Source of the DNA: Streptoverticillium olivoreticuli subsp. olivoreticuli
GTDB lineage: Bacteria; Actinomycetota; Actinomycetes; Streptomycetales; Streptomycetaceae
Reading direction: 5' to 3'
DNA: 64,000 nt
Assembly: GCF_003391135.1 (NCBI RefSeq)
Contig: NZ_CP031455.1
Span: 3,007,001 to 3,071,000, forward strand
Shown: positions 1 through 8,580 of the stretch, piece after piece
How the letters are laid out: every line of letters begins with the position of its first letter
Numbering within the stretch: the stretch's first letter is position 1
The notes under the pieces: generated by a model
Database searches by the model: none
Told to the model about the DNA's origin: nothing
Seen by the model: the letters and a program-made list of their open reading frames with translations, nothing else
Program-made: the position numbers and the translations under genes

Positions 1-205
1 CGGCGTGCCGCTCCTGTCGTACGGCGCGGAGGCCCTCGCCGCCGTCACGGTCCCGAACCCCTCCCCCGCCGCGCTCGCCGCCGTGGGCGCGCCCGGTGTC
101 GCCGAGGCCGCGGCGCTGCTGGCCGCCGGCCCGTACGGGGTGCTGGTGGTCGACAAGCGGAAGTCGGCGCGGGCGACCTGCGCCGTCGCGCGCGGACCCG
201 GGTGA
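1..205 (+). CDS. Cobalamin biosynthesis protein CbiG/CobE-like, C-terminal end (partial)
   Basis: Only the last 67 codons are visible; the 5' part lies outside the window and the gene ends with TGA at 203-205. The stretch VPLLSYGAEAL, then VPNPSP, then VLVVDKRKSA followed by ATCAVARG resembles the C-terminal domain of CbiG/CobE, which in the B12 corrin-ring pathway acts at the precorrin-5 lactone step. The next gene, 91 bp downstream on the same strand, is a cobC-type aminotransferase, a pairing common in Streptomyces cobalamin clusters. A CbiG domain fused to a methyltransferase (CobJ-like) is possible because the N-terminus is missing. Confidence 0.72.
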   Translation, partial: GVPLLSYGAEALAAVTVPNPSPAALAAVGAPGVAEAAALLAAGPYGVLVVDKRKSARATCAVARGPG

Positions 206-296
206 GGGCGGCGGGCGGGCCGTCAGTACGGTTTCCGGGTCGGGCCCTCGCACCGGCCCCGTCAGCGTCAAGGAGAAGAGAAGGTGGCCCGCGGCC

Positions 297-1349
297 ATGC
301 ATACACCCAGTGAACCCGACCTGCGGCACCACGGCGACGCCGAAGTGCGCGGCGGTGGGGCGGAGTTGACCGACCTCGCGGTCAACGTGCGCTCGGGTAC
401 GCCTCCGGAGTGGCTGCGGGAGCACATCGCCGGGTCGCTCGACGGGCTCGCCGCCTATCCGGACGGGCGGGCCGCGCGGCGGGCGGTGGCCGCGCGGCAC
501 GGGCTGCCGGAGGAGCGGGTGCTGCTGACGGCGGGCGCGGCGGAGGCGTTCGTGCTGCTGGCGCGGGCCCTCCCGGTGCGGCGGCCGGTGGTCGTGCACC
601 CGCAGTTCACCGAGCCGGAGGCGGCGCTGCGGGCCGCCGGGCACACGGTGGAGCGCGTGCTCCTCGACGCGGAGGACGGCTTCCGGCTGGACCCGCGCGC
701 CGTGCCCGGTGACGCGGACCTGGTGGTCGTCGGCAACCCCACCAACCCGACGTCGGTCCTGCACCCCGCGCAGGCGCTGGCCCAGCTCGCCCGGCCGGGG
801 CGGACGCTCGTCGTGGACGAGGCGTTCATGGACGCGGTGCCGGGCGAGCGCGAGTCCCTGGCGTCCCGTACGGACCTGCCGGGCCTGGTGGTGCTGCGCA
901 GCCTCACGAAGACCTGGGGTCTCGCGGGGCTGCGCATCGGCTACGTCCTCGCCTCGCCCGGTGCGATCGCGAAGCTGGAACGGGCCCAGCCGCTGTGGCC
1001 CGTCTCCTCCCCCGCCCTCGCGGCGGCGGAGGTGTGCAGCGCTCCCCCGGCCCTCGCCGAGGCCGCCCACGCGGCACACCATTTGGCGTCGGACCGTGCC
1101 CATCTGGTCGCGGCCCTCGCGGAGTTCGAGGGGGTGCGCGTGCACGGCCCGGCGGCGGGCCCCTTCGTCCTGATACACCTGCCGGAAGCGGTGACGGTCC
1201 GCTCCCGCCTGCGCGGCCTGGGCTTCGCGGTCCGCCGGGGCGACACGTTCCCCGGCCTGGGCCCGGACTACCTCCGCCTGGCGGTCCGCGACCGCGCGAC
1301 GACGGACCGCTTCGTGGACGCGCTGCGATCGGTACTCACGGAGGGCTGA
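297..1349 (+). CDS. cobC: CobC-type PLP aminotransferase / L-threonine-O-3-phosphate decarboxylase family
   Basis: A 350-residue fold-type I PLP enzyme related to histidinol-phosphate aminotransferase (Rv2231c/CobC type). NPTNPT lies at about residues 147-152, DEAF at 174-177, and SLTKTWGLAG contains the probable Schiff-base Lys205, followed by Arg213 of the phosphate site. In the family it supplies (R)-1-amino-2-propanol phosphate for the B12 nucleotide loop; the CbiG-like gene upstream supports that role. ATG 297 was chosen because a purine-rich AAGGAGAAGAGAAGG runs from 269 to 283; no closer start lies in frame. The stop codon lies inside a small hairpin (1343-1360) that begins a dispersed repeat. 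A true histidinol-phosphate aminotransferase role is less likely from context. Confidence 0.8.
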   Translation: MHTPSEPDLRHHGDAEVRGGGAELTDLAVNVRSGTPPEWLREHIAGSLDGLAAYPDGRAARRAVAARHGLPEERVLLTAGAAEAFVLLARALPVRRPVVVHPQFTEPEAALRAAGHTVERVLLDAEDGFRLDPRAVPGDADLVVVGNPTNPTSVLHPAQALAQLARPGRTLVVDEAFMDAVPGERESLASRTDLPGLVVLRSLTKTWGLAGLRIGYVLASPGAIAKLERAQPLWPVSSPALAAAEVCSAPPALAEAAHAAHHLASDRAHLVAALAEFEGVRVHGPAAGPFVLIHLPEAVTVRSRLRGLGFAVRRGDTFPGLGPDYLRLAVRDRATTDRFVDALRSVLTEG

Positions 1350-1389
1350 AATTCCAGCCCAGTTACGGGAAGGGGCGGGGTGGGGAAAC
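1343..1389. repeat. Dispersed GC-rich repeat in a convergent gap (shortened copy)
   Basis: GGGCTG (1343-1348) and CAGCCC (1355-1360) form a short hairpin overlapping the cobC stop codon. It is followed at 1358-1389 by a block almost identical to 61375-61406 (CCCAGTT, one changed base, CGGGAAGGGGCGGGGT, then GGGGAA). The copy at 61.3 kb carries a longer palindrome and a middle segment that are absent here, so this looks like a deletion derivative. The right edge touches the stop codon of the minus-strand LAETG gene, so it may also serve as a bidirectional terminator. Confidence 0.6.
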
Positions 1390-2342
1390 TAGCGCCGGGC
1401 AGCCGCACGACGACGGGCCACAACCACCGCTCCCCCACCCGCCACGACAAGCGCCGCGGCCGCCCCCGCCACATACGGCGTGGCCGAGCTGCCTCCCGTC
1501 TCGGCCAGATTCTCCGCGTGCTTCGCGGCAACCGGCTCCGCGGACGCACGGGCCGCCGTCTGCGGCTTGACATCACCACCGCCCCCACCCGACGTGCCGG
1601 AAGCCTCCCCGGCCGCAGGGGCCTCGCATGTCGCCTCCGCCAGGGTCACCTCGCCCGAGACCTCCGCGACGTTCAGCTTCAGCGGATTGACGGCGACGCG
1701 CAACGCGAGCGCGCTGGCGGCGGCCGTCCGCGAGGTGGTCGCCGTCCGGGACAGATCCAGCCGCACCTCGCCGACGCCGGGCACCTCGACCTTCGTCGTG
1801 CCGCCCGTGGTGAGCGTGACCTTCCTGCCGAGCACCGAGACGCTGCCCAGGAGGTTCGAGGTGGCGGTGGGCTTCCGGCCGGCCTCGCACACGGCCGTCG
1901 ACGTGACCTGCTGGACCTCGATGAGCGAGAGGAACGGCAGTCCGGGGACGTGCACCCGGGCGTGGACGAGGTTGGCGTAGCCCTCCGCCTTGTTCCGGTC
2001 GGTGGTGGCGCGGGCGGTGGCGGCGTCGGCGCGCAGGACGTCGACGGGCTTGCCCTGTTCGACGCCGTCGAGCGTGACGGTCAGGGCGGTCCTGTCGGCG
2101 TCGGCCGGTGCGCGCACCTCGTTCAGGGAGGCGTTGAGCGGGACGTGGACGGTCTTGTTGAGCAGGGCGACGTCGAGTCCGGTGCGGAGGACGGCCGCGC
2201 CGGACTTCCCTCGGTCGCCGGAGCCGCCTCCAGTGGCATACGCGGGCCCGGCGACGGCGGTCGCGGTCGCGGCGGCCGCCGCCGCGAGCGCGGCGAGACG
2301 GCGTACGGGCATGCCGAAGGAAGGGCTGGTGGTGCTGTACAC
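1389..2342 (-). CDS. Secreted LAETG-motif surface protein (SCO1860-like)
   Basis: About 317 residues with a signal peptide (PVRRLAALAAAAAATA, predicted cut after AGPAYA) and a sortase-type C-terminus: LAETG at about residues 279-283, a hydrophobic helix, then an Arg-rich tail (ARRRAAARR). This is the SCO1860 family of LAETG-anchored proteins; LAxTG motifs are the usual targets of class E sortases in Streptomyces. The body is rich in Ala, Thr and Val and shows no enzymatic motif I recognise. GTG 2342 was chosen because a GGGGG run sits about 10 nt upstream; ATG 2312 is the alternative, and the signal peptide fits either. No sortase gene is in the window. Function unknown. Confidence 0.78.
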   Translation of the reverse strand: MYSTTSPSFGMPVRRLAALAAAAAATATAVAGPAYATGGGSGDRGKSGAAVLRTGLDVALLNKTVHVPLNASLNEVRAPADADRTALTVTLDGVEQGKPVDVLRADAATARATTDRNKAEGYANLVHARVHVPGLPFLSLIEVQQVTSTAVCEAGRKPTATSNLLGSVSVLGRKVTLTTGGTTKVEVPGVGEVRLDLSRTATTSRTAAASALALRVAVNPLKLNVAEVSGEVTLAEATCEAPAAGEASGTSGGGGGDVKPQTAARASAEPVAAKHAENLAETGGSSATPYVAGAAAALVVAGGGAVVVARRRAAARR

Positions 2343-2584
2343 GTGTGTGGAACCCCCACAAGAGGCTTGGTGCCGTCGGCGCGGTCGATGGGGGACAGCG
2401 CCGCGCCGACGGCGGGACCCCGCCATATTTGACCCCTGGAGAGTGAACGGGCAGTCTCCTGAGGCCAGTTCACCCCAACGAGTAAGTTTCGCAGCCGCAT
2501 TCGATTCGTCCGGCGCGTGAGTCGACCCTCGTCACCCGCGTTACCCCTGTTCGGCGGAGGCGGTGATCGCTAAGGTGCCGCCGT

Positions 2585-3559
2585 ATGTCAACCGAGCGGA
2601 TATCCCCGAAGCCCGTCGCAGCTCAGGGCGGCCCCACCGCCGACCGGACGGCCCGGCTGGCCGTCACCGTCTTCCCGCTGCTGGTGCTCGCGGCGGGCGG
2701 CGTGGGGCTCTCGGCCCCCGCGCACTTCACCGGCTGGGCCCCGGCGGTGCCCTATCTGCTGGGCGTGGTGATGTTCACCATGGGCCTCACCCTGACGCCC
2801 CCGGACTTCCGTACCGTCGTCAAGCGGCCCTGGGCGGTGGGGCTGGGTCTGGCCGCCCACTATGTGATCATGCCGGGGCTGGGCTGGCTGATCGCCACCG
2901 TGCTCGACCTGCCGCCGCAACTGGCCGCCGGGGTCATCCTGGTGGGCTGCGCGCCCAGCGGTACGGCCTCCAATGTGGTCACCTACCTGGCGCGGGGCGA
3001 CGTCGCGCTGTCCGTCTCGGTCGCGACGGTGTCCACGCTGGTCGCCCCGCTGGTGACACCCCCGCTGACGCTGCTGCTCGCCGACCGCTTCCTGGACGTG
3101 GACGCGGGGGCGATGGTCGGTGACATCCTCAGGACGGTGCTCGTCCCGGTCCTCGGCGGGGCGCTCGTCCGCGCCGTCGCCGGGCGGTACGTCGACCGGG
3201 CGCTGCGCGCCCTGCCGTGGGTCTCGGCACTGACGATCTCCGTCATCGTGCTCGTCGTGGTGTCCGGCAGCGCGGCCCGCATCAAGGACGCCGCCGGCCT
3301 GGTCCTCCTGGCGGTCGTCCTGCACAACGCCCTCGGCCTGGCGCTCGGTTACGCCTCCGGCCGGCTGGCCCGGCTGGGCCCGCCCGCGAGCCGGGCCATG
3401 GCCTTCGAGGTCGGCATGCAGAACTCCGGCCTCGCGGCGTCCCTGGCCACCGCGCACTTCAGCCCGGCGGCGGCCCTGCCCGCCGCGGTCTTCTCGGTCT
3501 GGCACAACGTCTCGGGCGCGGCGGTCGCGGCGTGGATGTCCCGCTCGCGGCGCGCTTGA
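2585..3559 (+). CDS. Bile acid:sodium symporter (BASS) family transporter
   Basis: A 324-residue polytopic membrane protein with about nine or ten hydrophobic segments. The segment GCAPSGTASNVVTYLARGD and the later FEVGMQNSGLAASLA match the two discontinuous-helix regions that bind Na+ and substrate in the BASS/ASBT fold. The family imports organic anions such as bile acids, pantoate or 2-keto acids; the substrate here is unknown. ATG 2585 follows TAAGGTG; TAAGGT at 2571-2576 could serve either as a weak ribosome site or as a -10 box for a leaderless message. It diverges from the LAETG gene across about 240 bp and no functional partner is obvious. Confidence 0.82.
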   Translation: MSTERISPKPVAAQGGPTADRTARLAVTVFPLLVLAAGGVGLSAPAHFTGWAPAVPYLLGVVMFTMGLTLTPPDFRTVVKRPWAVGLGLAAHYVIMPGLGWLIATVLDLPPQLAAGVILVGCAPSGTASNVVTYLARGDVALSVSVATVSTLVAPLVTPPLTLLLADRFLDVDAGAMVGDILRTVLVPVLGGALVRAVAGRYVDRALRALPWVSALTISVIVLVVVSGSAARIKDAAGLVLLAVVLHNALGLALGYASGRLARLGPPASRAMAFEVGMQNSGLAASLATAHFSPAAALPAAVFSVWHNVSGAAVAAWMSRSRRA

Positions 3560-3851
3560 CGGCGGCGGTCACGTGGTCGTCCCTGGAGATGCGGTTCATA
3601 CGACCAGGGTCCCGGGGGCGGGCGCCCGGCGCGTCGGCCCCAGCGGCGGATCCTCTCCGCCGCAGGGCTGATCCTTTTCTCGTCCTCGAGGCAGAACGAG
3701 GCGCGCGGACCTCGCCCTTGAGGAGGACGGGCGGTACGGCTCCGCCCCGAGCCCGCGGGGCGCCCCGGCCACAGGCGGCGACGGACCCGCACCCGGCGAA
3801 GCCACCGCAAGCCGTGGACGGATCGATCACCCCCACCCATAGTGGACAACC

Positions 3852-4892
3852 ATGAAGAGCCTCGCACCTGATCACTTCAGTCCCGAGACCGTCTACCTCA
3901 ACACCGCCTCCTGGGGCCTGATCCCCACGGGCGCGGTCGCGGTCATGACCGCGTCCGTCGCCGCCGCGTCCGTGGGGCGCCCGCAGGAGGAGGTGTTCTC
4001 GGCGGCGGTGGAGGCGGCGCGCGCGGCGTACGGGCGGTTGCTCGGCGTGCCCGCCGGGCGGGTGGCCACGGGGAGTTCGGTGGCGGCCTACTGCGGGCTG
4101 ATCGCCCAGTCCCTGCCGTCCGGGTCCGAAGTCCTCGTCGCCGACGGCGATTTCAGCTCGCTCGTCAACCCCTTCCATGTGCGCCACGACCTGCGGGTGC
4201 GCACCGTCCCCCTGGAGAAGGTCGCCGACGAGGTGCGGCCGGGCACGGCCCTGGTCGCGGTGAGCGCCGTCCAGTCGGCGGACGGCCGGATCGCCGCGCT
4301 CGACGAGATCGGCGCCGCCGCCCGCGCCCACGGCGCCCGTACGCTGATCGACGTCAGCCAGGCCGTCGGCTGGCTGCCCGTCGACGCGACCGCCCATGAC
4401 TACACGGTCTGCGTGGGGTACAAGTGGCTGATGTGCCCCCGTGGCACCGCCTTCCTGACCGTGCCCGAGGATCTCGGCGGTCTCACACCGGTGTTCGCGG
4501 GCTGGACCTCGGGCGAGGAACCGTGGGAGAGCTGTTACGGGCGGGTCGAGCCGCTCGCCGCGTCCGCGCGCCGCTTCGATGTGAACGTGCCCGTCTTCTC
4601 CTACGTGGCCGCCCGCGAGAGCCTCGGCCTGGTGGAGGCGCTCGGCGTCGAGCGCATCGGCGCGTACGACGTGGCGCTCGCCGACCGGTTCCGCGCGGGG
4701 GTCGCCGGGCTCGGTCACGTACCGGTGGAGGCGGCGGGATCCGCGATCGTGGCGGTCCCGGGCCTCGGGGACGCGGCGGCGCGGCTCGCGGCGGCGGGCG
4801 TGCACGTGAGCGCGCGTGCGGGCAATCTCCGGGCGGCGTTCCACCTCTACAACACGGTCGCGGACGTGGACCGGTTGCTGGAAGCCCTGTAG
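3852..4892 (+). CDS. Aminotransferase class V-fold PLP-dependent enzyme
   Basis: A 346-residue protein of the class V (cysteine desulfurase / EgtE-like) fold. LIDVSQAVGWLPVD (Asp167, Gln170) and VCVGYKWLMCPRGTAF (probable PLP Lys191) are the diagnostic pieces; TGSSVAAYCG at 73-82 fits the phosphate-binding region. It lacks the C-terminal active-site Cys loop of SufS, so desulfuration for Fe-S assembly is unlikely, and the window has a dedicated SufS elsewhere. ATG 3852 has no clear Shine-Dalgarno; CATAGT 12-17 bp upstream could be a -10 box. It sits convergent with ectD, 58 bp apart, which is probably not functional linkage. Substrate unknown. Confidence 0.75.
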   Translation: MKSLAPDHFSPETVYLNTASWGLIPTGAVAVMTASVAAASVGRPQEEVFSAAVEAARAAYGRLLGVPAGRVATGSSVAAYCGLIAQSLPSGSEVLVADGDFSSLVNPFHVRHDLRVRTVPLEKVADEVRPGTALVAVSAVQSADGRIAALDEIGAAARAHGARTLIDVSQAVGWLPVDATAHDYTVCVGYKWLMCPRGTAFLTVPEDLGGLTPVFAGWTSGEEPWESCYGRVEPLAASARRFDVNVPVFSYVAARESLGLVEALGVERIGAYDVALADRFRAGVAGLGHVPVEAAGSAIVAVPGLGDAAARLAAAGVHVSARAGNLRAAFHLYNTVADVDRLLEAL

Positions 4893-4950
4893 CCCGGTCC
4901 CGCGCGGCCGGGCGGGCGGGATTCCCCGGCCCGCCCGGCCGCGCGGCTGC

Positions 4951-5841
4951 TCACACCACCGGCGTGAAATCCCTCGCGCCCACGAACTCCGGCCTGCGCA
5001 CCGGTGCGGCGAACGGTTCCACCGCCGCGTTCTCCACGCTGTTGAAGACGATGAAGACGTTGCTGCGCGGGAAGGGCGTGATGTTGTCACCGGAACCGTG
5101 CATGCAGTTGCAGTCGAACCATGTCGCCGACCCGGCCGGCCCGGTGAACAGCTTGATGCCGTGCCGCTCCGCGAGGCCGGTCAGGGCCTCGTCGGACGGT
5201 GTGCCCGCGTCCTGCGTGCGCAGCGACCGCTTGTAGTTGTCGCGCGGGGTCGCACCGGCGCAGCCGAGGAACGTCCGGTGCGAGCCGGGCATGATCATCA
5301 GACCGCCGTTGGTGTCGTGGTTCTCGGTGAGGGCGATGGAGACCGACACGGTCCGCATGCGCGGGAGCCCGTCCTCGGCGTGCCAGGTCTCGAAGTCGGA
5401 GTGCCAGTAGAACCCCGAGGCACCGAAGCCGGGCTTGACGTTGATCCTGGACTGGTGGACGTAGACGTCCGAGCCGAGGATCTGCCGGGCCCGGCCCACC
5501 ACCCGGGGGTCGCGCACGAGCGCGGCGAAGACCTCGCTGATGCGGTGGACCTCGAAGACCGACCGTACGTCCCGCGACTTCGGCTCGACGACGGAGCGCT
5601 CGTCGGCGCGTACGGCCGGGTCGGCGATCAGCCGGTCGAGTTCGGCGCGGTAGTGGGCCACCTCGTACGGGCCGAGGAGTTGATCCACCGTCAGGAAACC
5701 GTCGCGGTCGTAGCCCTCCAGCTCGGCCGCGCCGATCGGGCCCGGGGTGCCGGGGGCGGACCAGGTGACGGGGTCCTGGCGGGGGACGGACACCTCTCGG
5801 GCGCCGCGGGTGGGGTAGAGGTCTGTGGCCGTGGCGGTCAT
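4951..5841 (-). CDS. ectD: Ectoine hydroxylase EctD
   Basis: A 296-residue non-heme Fe(II)/2-oxoglutarate dioxygenase that converts ectoine to 5-hydroxyectoine. The iron triad is visible as His147-x-Asp149 in YWHSDFETWH and His248 in FDCNCMHGSGDN; QSRINVKPGFGASGFYWHSD is the EctD signature region. Length matches the family. It is the last gene of ectABCD; ATG 5841 lies 3 bp after the ectC stop, so the two are almost certainly co-transcribed and translationally coupled. Its presence predicts that the organism makes hydroxyectoine, a stronger thermo- and desiccation protectant than ectoine. Confidence 0.95.
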   Translation of the reverse strand: MTATATDLYPTRGAREVSVPRQDPVTWSAPGTPGPIGAAELEGYDRDGFLTVDQLLGPYEVAHYRAELDRLIADPAVRADERSVVEPKSRDVRSVFEVHRISEVFAALVRDPRVVGRARQILGSDVYVHQSRINVKPGFGASGFYWHSDFETWHAEDGLPRMRTVSVSIALTENHDTNGGLMIMPGSHRTFLGCAGATPRDNYKRSLRTQDAGTPSDEALTGLAERHGIKLFTGPAGSATWFDCNCMHGSGDNITPFPRSNVFIVFNSVENAAVEPFAAPVRRPEFVGARDFTPVV

Positions 5842-5844
5842 CGG

Positions 5845-6243
5845 TCAGCCCTCCTCGGTGAGCAGGGGGTAGACGCCGTTCTCGTCGTGGTCCTCCCGTC
5901 CGGTGACCGGCGGGTTGAAGACGCAGACGCAGCGGAAGTCGGTCTTCGGCCGCATGGTGTGCTTCTCGTGGCCGTCCAGAAGGTACATCGTGCCGGGCGT
6001 GATCCGGTGCTTCTCGCCGGTCTCGTCATTGGTGAGTTCGGCCTCGCCCTCCACGCACAGGACGGCCTCGATGTGGTTGGCGTACCACATGGAGGTCTCG
6101 GTCCCGGCGTAGAGCGTGGTCTCGTGCAGGGAGAAGCCGACGCGTTCCTCGGCGAGGACGATGCGCTTGCTCTCCCAGGTGCCGGACCTGGCCCTGACGT
6201 GCCGGTCGGTGCCCTCGATGTCCTTGAACGAGCGGACGATCAC
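5845..6243 (-). CDS. ectC: L-ectoine synthase EctC
   Basis: A 132-residue cupin that cyclises N-gamma-acetyl-L-2,4-diaminobutyrate to ectoine with loss of water. The start [16 protein letters not shown] and the cupin motifs [16 protein letters not shown] and [13 protein letters not shown], with the metal ligands Glu and His, are typical. Length is normal. It lies between ectB (40 bp gap) and ectD (3 bp gap), third in the operon. A GAAAGAGGCAGC run upstream of ATG 6243 supplies the ribosome site. Confidence 0.95.
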   Translation of the reverse strand: MIVRSFKDIEGTDRHVRARSGTWESKRIVLAEERVGFSLHETTLYAGTETSMWYANHIEAVLCVEGEAELTNDETGEKHRITPGTMYLLDGHEKHTMRPKTDFRCVCVFNPPVTGREDHDENGVYPLLTEEG

Positions 6244-6283
6244 GGTGCTGCCTCTTTCTGTCGGGGGTGCGTTGCCGGTCGGG

Positions 6284-7588
6284 TCAGGCGGTCTCGCGGA
6301 CCGCGCGGGCGAGGATCCGCAGGCCCTCGTCGAGGTCCTCGGGGGTGATGGTCAGGGCCGGGAGCAGCTTGACGACCTCGCTCTCGGGGCCGGAGGTCTC
6401 GATGAGCAGGCCGAGTTCGAAGGCCCGCGCGGCGACGGCGGAGGCCCGCGCCCGGTCGGCGCTGCGTCCTTCCGGGGAGCGACCCCCGGACCCCCGGAAC
6501 TCAAGACCCCAGACGAGACCCCGGCCGCGGTACCGCGCGCCCAGCTCGGGGTGTTCGGCGCCGATCGCCCGGAGGGCCTGCGCGACCTGTTCGCCGCGCG
6601 CGAGGGTCTGCTTCTCCATCTGGCCGTCGGTCCAGTAGGCGTTCAGGGCCGCGGCGGCGGTGACGAAGGAGGGGTTGTTGCCGCGGAAGGTGCCGTTGTG
6701 CTCGCCGGGCTCCCAGAGGTCGAGCTCGGGCTTGAAGAGGGTGAGCGACATCGGCATCCCGTAGCCGCCGATGGACTTCGAGAGGGTGACGATGTCCGGG
6801 GTGATGCCCGCCTCCTCGAAGGAGAAGAAGGCGCCGGTGCGGCCGCAGCCCATCTGGATGTCGTCGACGATCAGCAGCATGTCGCGGCGCTCGCAGAGCG
6901 CGGCGAGGGCGCGCAGCCACTCGGGGCGGGCGACGTTGACGCCGCCCTCGCCCTGCACGGTCTCGACGATGACGGCGGCGGGGGTGTCGAGGCCCGAGCC
7001 CTGGTCCTCCAGGAGCCGCTCGAACCACAGGAAGTCCGGGACGCGCCCCTCGAAGTAGTTGTCGAACGGCATGGGCGTGCCGTGCACCAGCGGAATGCCG
7101 GCCCCGGCGCGCTTGAAGGCGTTTCCGGTGACGGCGAGCGAGCCGAGCGACATGCCGTGGAAGGCGTTGGTGAAGGAGACGACCGGCTCACGGCCCTTGG
7201 CCTTGCGGGCCAGTTTGAGCGCGGCTTCCACGGCGTTGGTGCCCGTGGGGCCGGGGAACATCACCTTGTACGGGAGGTCGCGCGGCCGGAGCACGACGTC
7301 CTGGAAGGTCTCCAGGAACACCCGCTTGGCGGTCGTCGCCATGTCCAGGCCGTGGGTGACGCCGTCGCGTTCCAGATGGTCGAGCAGGGCGCGTTTGAGC
7401 ACGGGGTTGTTGTGCCCGTAGTTGAGCGCCCCGGCGCCGGCGAAGAAGTCGAGGTAGGTGTGGCCGTCCTCGTCGTACATCCGGCTGCCGTGGGCGCGGT
7501 CGAAGACGGCGGGCCAGCTGCGGCAGTAGCTGCGCACCTCCGACTCCAGGGTCTCGAAGACGCTCAGTGCGGGCGGGGTGATGGTCAC
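6284..7588 (-). CDS. ectB: Diaminobutyrate--2-oxoglutarate transaminase EctB with an unusual in-frame insert
   Basis: A 434-residue class III PLP aminotransferase that makes L-2,4-diaminobutyrate from aspartate semialdehyde and glutamate, the first ectoine step. [30 protein letters not shown] and [13 protein letters not shown] (PLP lysine) are typical. GTG 7588 was chosen because GGAG sits 6 nt upstream and the protein then begins at the usual EctB N-terminus. Odd: between [10 protein letters not shown] and [11 protein letters not shown] there are roughly ten extra residues ([13 protein letters not shown]), encoded by a sequence like the dispersed GGGGGTCC-type repeats seen elsewhere in the window (6474-6500). 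The frame stays open, the insert lies near the C-terminal domain, and all catalytic segments are intact, so the enzyme is probably active. Confidence 0.93.
   Translation of the reverse strand: MTITPPALSVFETLESEVRSYCRSWPAVFDRAHGSRMYDEDGHTYLDFFAGAGALNYGHNNPVLKRALLDHLERDGVTHGLDMATTAKRVFLETFQDVVLRPRDLPYKVMFPGPTGTNAVEAALKLARKAKGREPVVSFTNAFHGMSLGSLAVTGNAFKRAGAGIPLVHGTPMPFDNYFEGRVPDFLWFERLLEDQGSGLDTPAAVIVETVQGEGGVNVARPEWLRALAALCERRDMLLIVDDIQMGCGRTGAFFSFEEAGITPDIVTLSKSIGGYGMPMSLTLFKPELDLWEPGEHNGTFRGNNPSFVTAAAALNAYWTDGQMEKQTLARGEQVAQALRAIGAEHPELGARYRGRGLVWGLEFRGSGGRSPEGRSADRARASAVAARAFELGLLIETSGPESEVVKLLPALTITPEDLDEGLRILARAVRETA
6474..6500 (-). repeat. Repeat-like GC palindrome inside ectB
   Basis: On the minus strand this reads TTCCGGGGGTCCGGGGGTC then GCTCCCCGGAA. 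It shares the GGGGGTC-y-GGGGG ... CCCC layout with the intergenic copies at 61353-61379 and 33308-33333. It lies in the ectB reading frame and accounts for the extra residues in EctB. Whether it is an actual insertion needs alignment with other EctB genes. Confidence 0.45.
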
Positions 7589-7632
7589 AGCACACTCCAG
7601 GAATGGGGGTGTCGGGGCTCGGCGGGGGGGGG

Positions 7633-8181
7633 TCAGGCCGCGAGGGGGCCGATGCGGTGGAGCACCTCGGGCGCGTGCCCGGCGTCGGGGAACAGGCCGC
7701 CGGCGAAGAGCACCTCGCGCTCCACGGGCGCGCCGTGCCGCTCGGCGAAGGAGGCGAACAGCCGGTTGGAGGCGGTGTTGTCGGGCGTGACGGTGGTCTC
7801 GACCCCGCGCACGCCGAGGTCCCGGGCGGTCCGGGCGACCAGGCCGTCGAGCAGGGCGGCGGCCAGGCCCCGGCCGCGGTGCGCGTGGTCGACGGCGACC
7901 TGCCAGACCACGAGGGTGCAGGGCCGGCCGGGACGGAGGTAGCCGGTGACGAACCCGGCCGGCTCCCCGTCGGCACCGCGGGCCACGGCGGAGGTGGCGG
8001 CGAAGTCGCGGCACCACAGCAGGTAGCTGTAGGAGGAGTTGAGGTCCAGCACCTCCGAGTCACGGGCGATCCGCCAGATCGCGGCCCCGTCCTCGACGCG
8101 TGGGCTGTCGAGTGTGAGCCCCTCCGGCATTTCCGGGAATTCACTGCGGGCACGTACAAGGTCTGCTTGTGCGGCGGTCAT
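7633..8181 (-). CDS. ectA: L-2,4-diaminobutyrate gamma-acetyltransferase EctA
   Basis: A 182-residue GNAT-fold acetyltransferase that acetylates diaminobutyrate from acetyl-CoA, the second ectoine step. SSYSYLLWCRDFAATS is the conserved EctA substrate region, and QVAVDHAHRGRGLAAALLDG carries the GNAT acetyl-CoA loop (R/Q-x-x-G-x-G/A type). It is the first gene of ectABCD, with 44 bp to ectB. ATG 8181 has no Shine-Dalgarno; a TAAATT hexamer ends 8 nt before it, so translation may start on a leaderless or near-leaderless message. A 399-bp gap upstream holds the presumed osmo-regulated control region. Confidence 0.94.
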   Translation of the reverse strand: MTAAQADLVRARSEFPEMPEGLTLDSPRVEDGAAIWRIARDSEVLDLNSSYSYLLWCRDFAATSAVARGADGEPAGFVTGYLRPGRPCTLVVWQVAVDHAHRGRGLAAALLDGLVARTARDLGVRGVETTVTPDNTASNRLFASFAERHGAPVEREVLFAGGLFPDAGHAPEVLHRIGPLAA

Positions 8182-8189
8182 GCGGAGTG

Positions 8190-8195
8190 AATTTA
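8190..8195 (-). promoter_or_regulatory. Candidate -10 box of the ectABCD promoter
   Basis: On the minus strand TAAATT stands 8 nt before the ectA ATG in a notably A/T-rich patch (several T-runs at 8201-8216). The position suits a leaderless transcript. I see no good -35 hexamer at 17-19 bp, which would fit an activator-dependent or alternative-sigma promoter. Inference only. Confidence 0.35.
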
Positions 8196-8514
8196 CCGAG
8201 GCGAATCAAAAAATGCATGGGGGGACGACCTTTACGGTCGCGGCGGTGCCGTGTTATCGCGCGGGTATGGGCGGGCGCGCAAGTGGACGCCTAAATGCCC
8301 TCATTTATCCGGTATCGACGGGCGTTATGGGCGGGCTTGTGGAGTCGGTCACAGGGCGGGGCCGCGTGTTGGGAAGTCATTGGAATTCCCCGGTTTAGGG
8401 TCGGGAAGGGAGGGCAGGCGAAGGCAGGGAATTTGCATTCACGCATATCTGGAGGGAATCGGAACCGGAAAAGCCGGTGCCATGCGAAACGAGCCCGTCC
8501 GGAATCCGCGGACC

Positions 8515-8536
8515 GGGGTCCGGGGCGGCGCCCCGG
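8515..8536 (+). repeat. Dispersed GC-rich palindrome
   Basis: GGGGTCCGGGGC followed by GGCGCCCCGG, a member of the same GGGG(G)TCCGGGG...CCCC layout as 6474-6500, 33308-33333 and 61353-61379. It lies between the ectA regulatory region and the amidohydrolase start and could act as a terminator-like hairpin or mRNA structure. Confidence 0.4.
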
Positions 8537-8580
8537 CAACGGCGCCGCACCCGAACACGCCCCCGAATAAAGTGGCGCCC

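Larger units (their letters stand above)
8182..8580. promoter_or_regulatory. 399-bp ectA / amidohydrolase intergenic control region
   Basis: No coding sequence is evident. It is less GC-rich than its surroundings near ectA. It contains a direct repeat, TATCG followed by TATGGGCGGGC (8255-8276 and 8313-8336; the 11-mers start exactly 60 bp apart). Between the two copies lies a 16-bp palindrome, TAAATG-CCCT-CATTTA (8292-8307). Nearer the amidohydrolase is a dispersed-repeat copy (8515-8536). The symmetric layout suggests operator sites for an osmotic or nitrogen regulator of ectABCD, but nothing identifies the protein. Confidence 0.4.

Noticed and set aside
205..296. A cobalamin riboswitch before the cobC-type gene
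   Set aside because: The 91-bp gap is too short and shows no B12-box or conserved helices; the gene is probably co-transcribed with the upstream gene.
8251..8580. An N-terminal extension of the amidohydrolase starting at 8251
   Set aside because: The extension is not protein-like and covers the ectA control region; the family N-terminus begins at ATG 8581.
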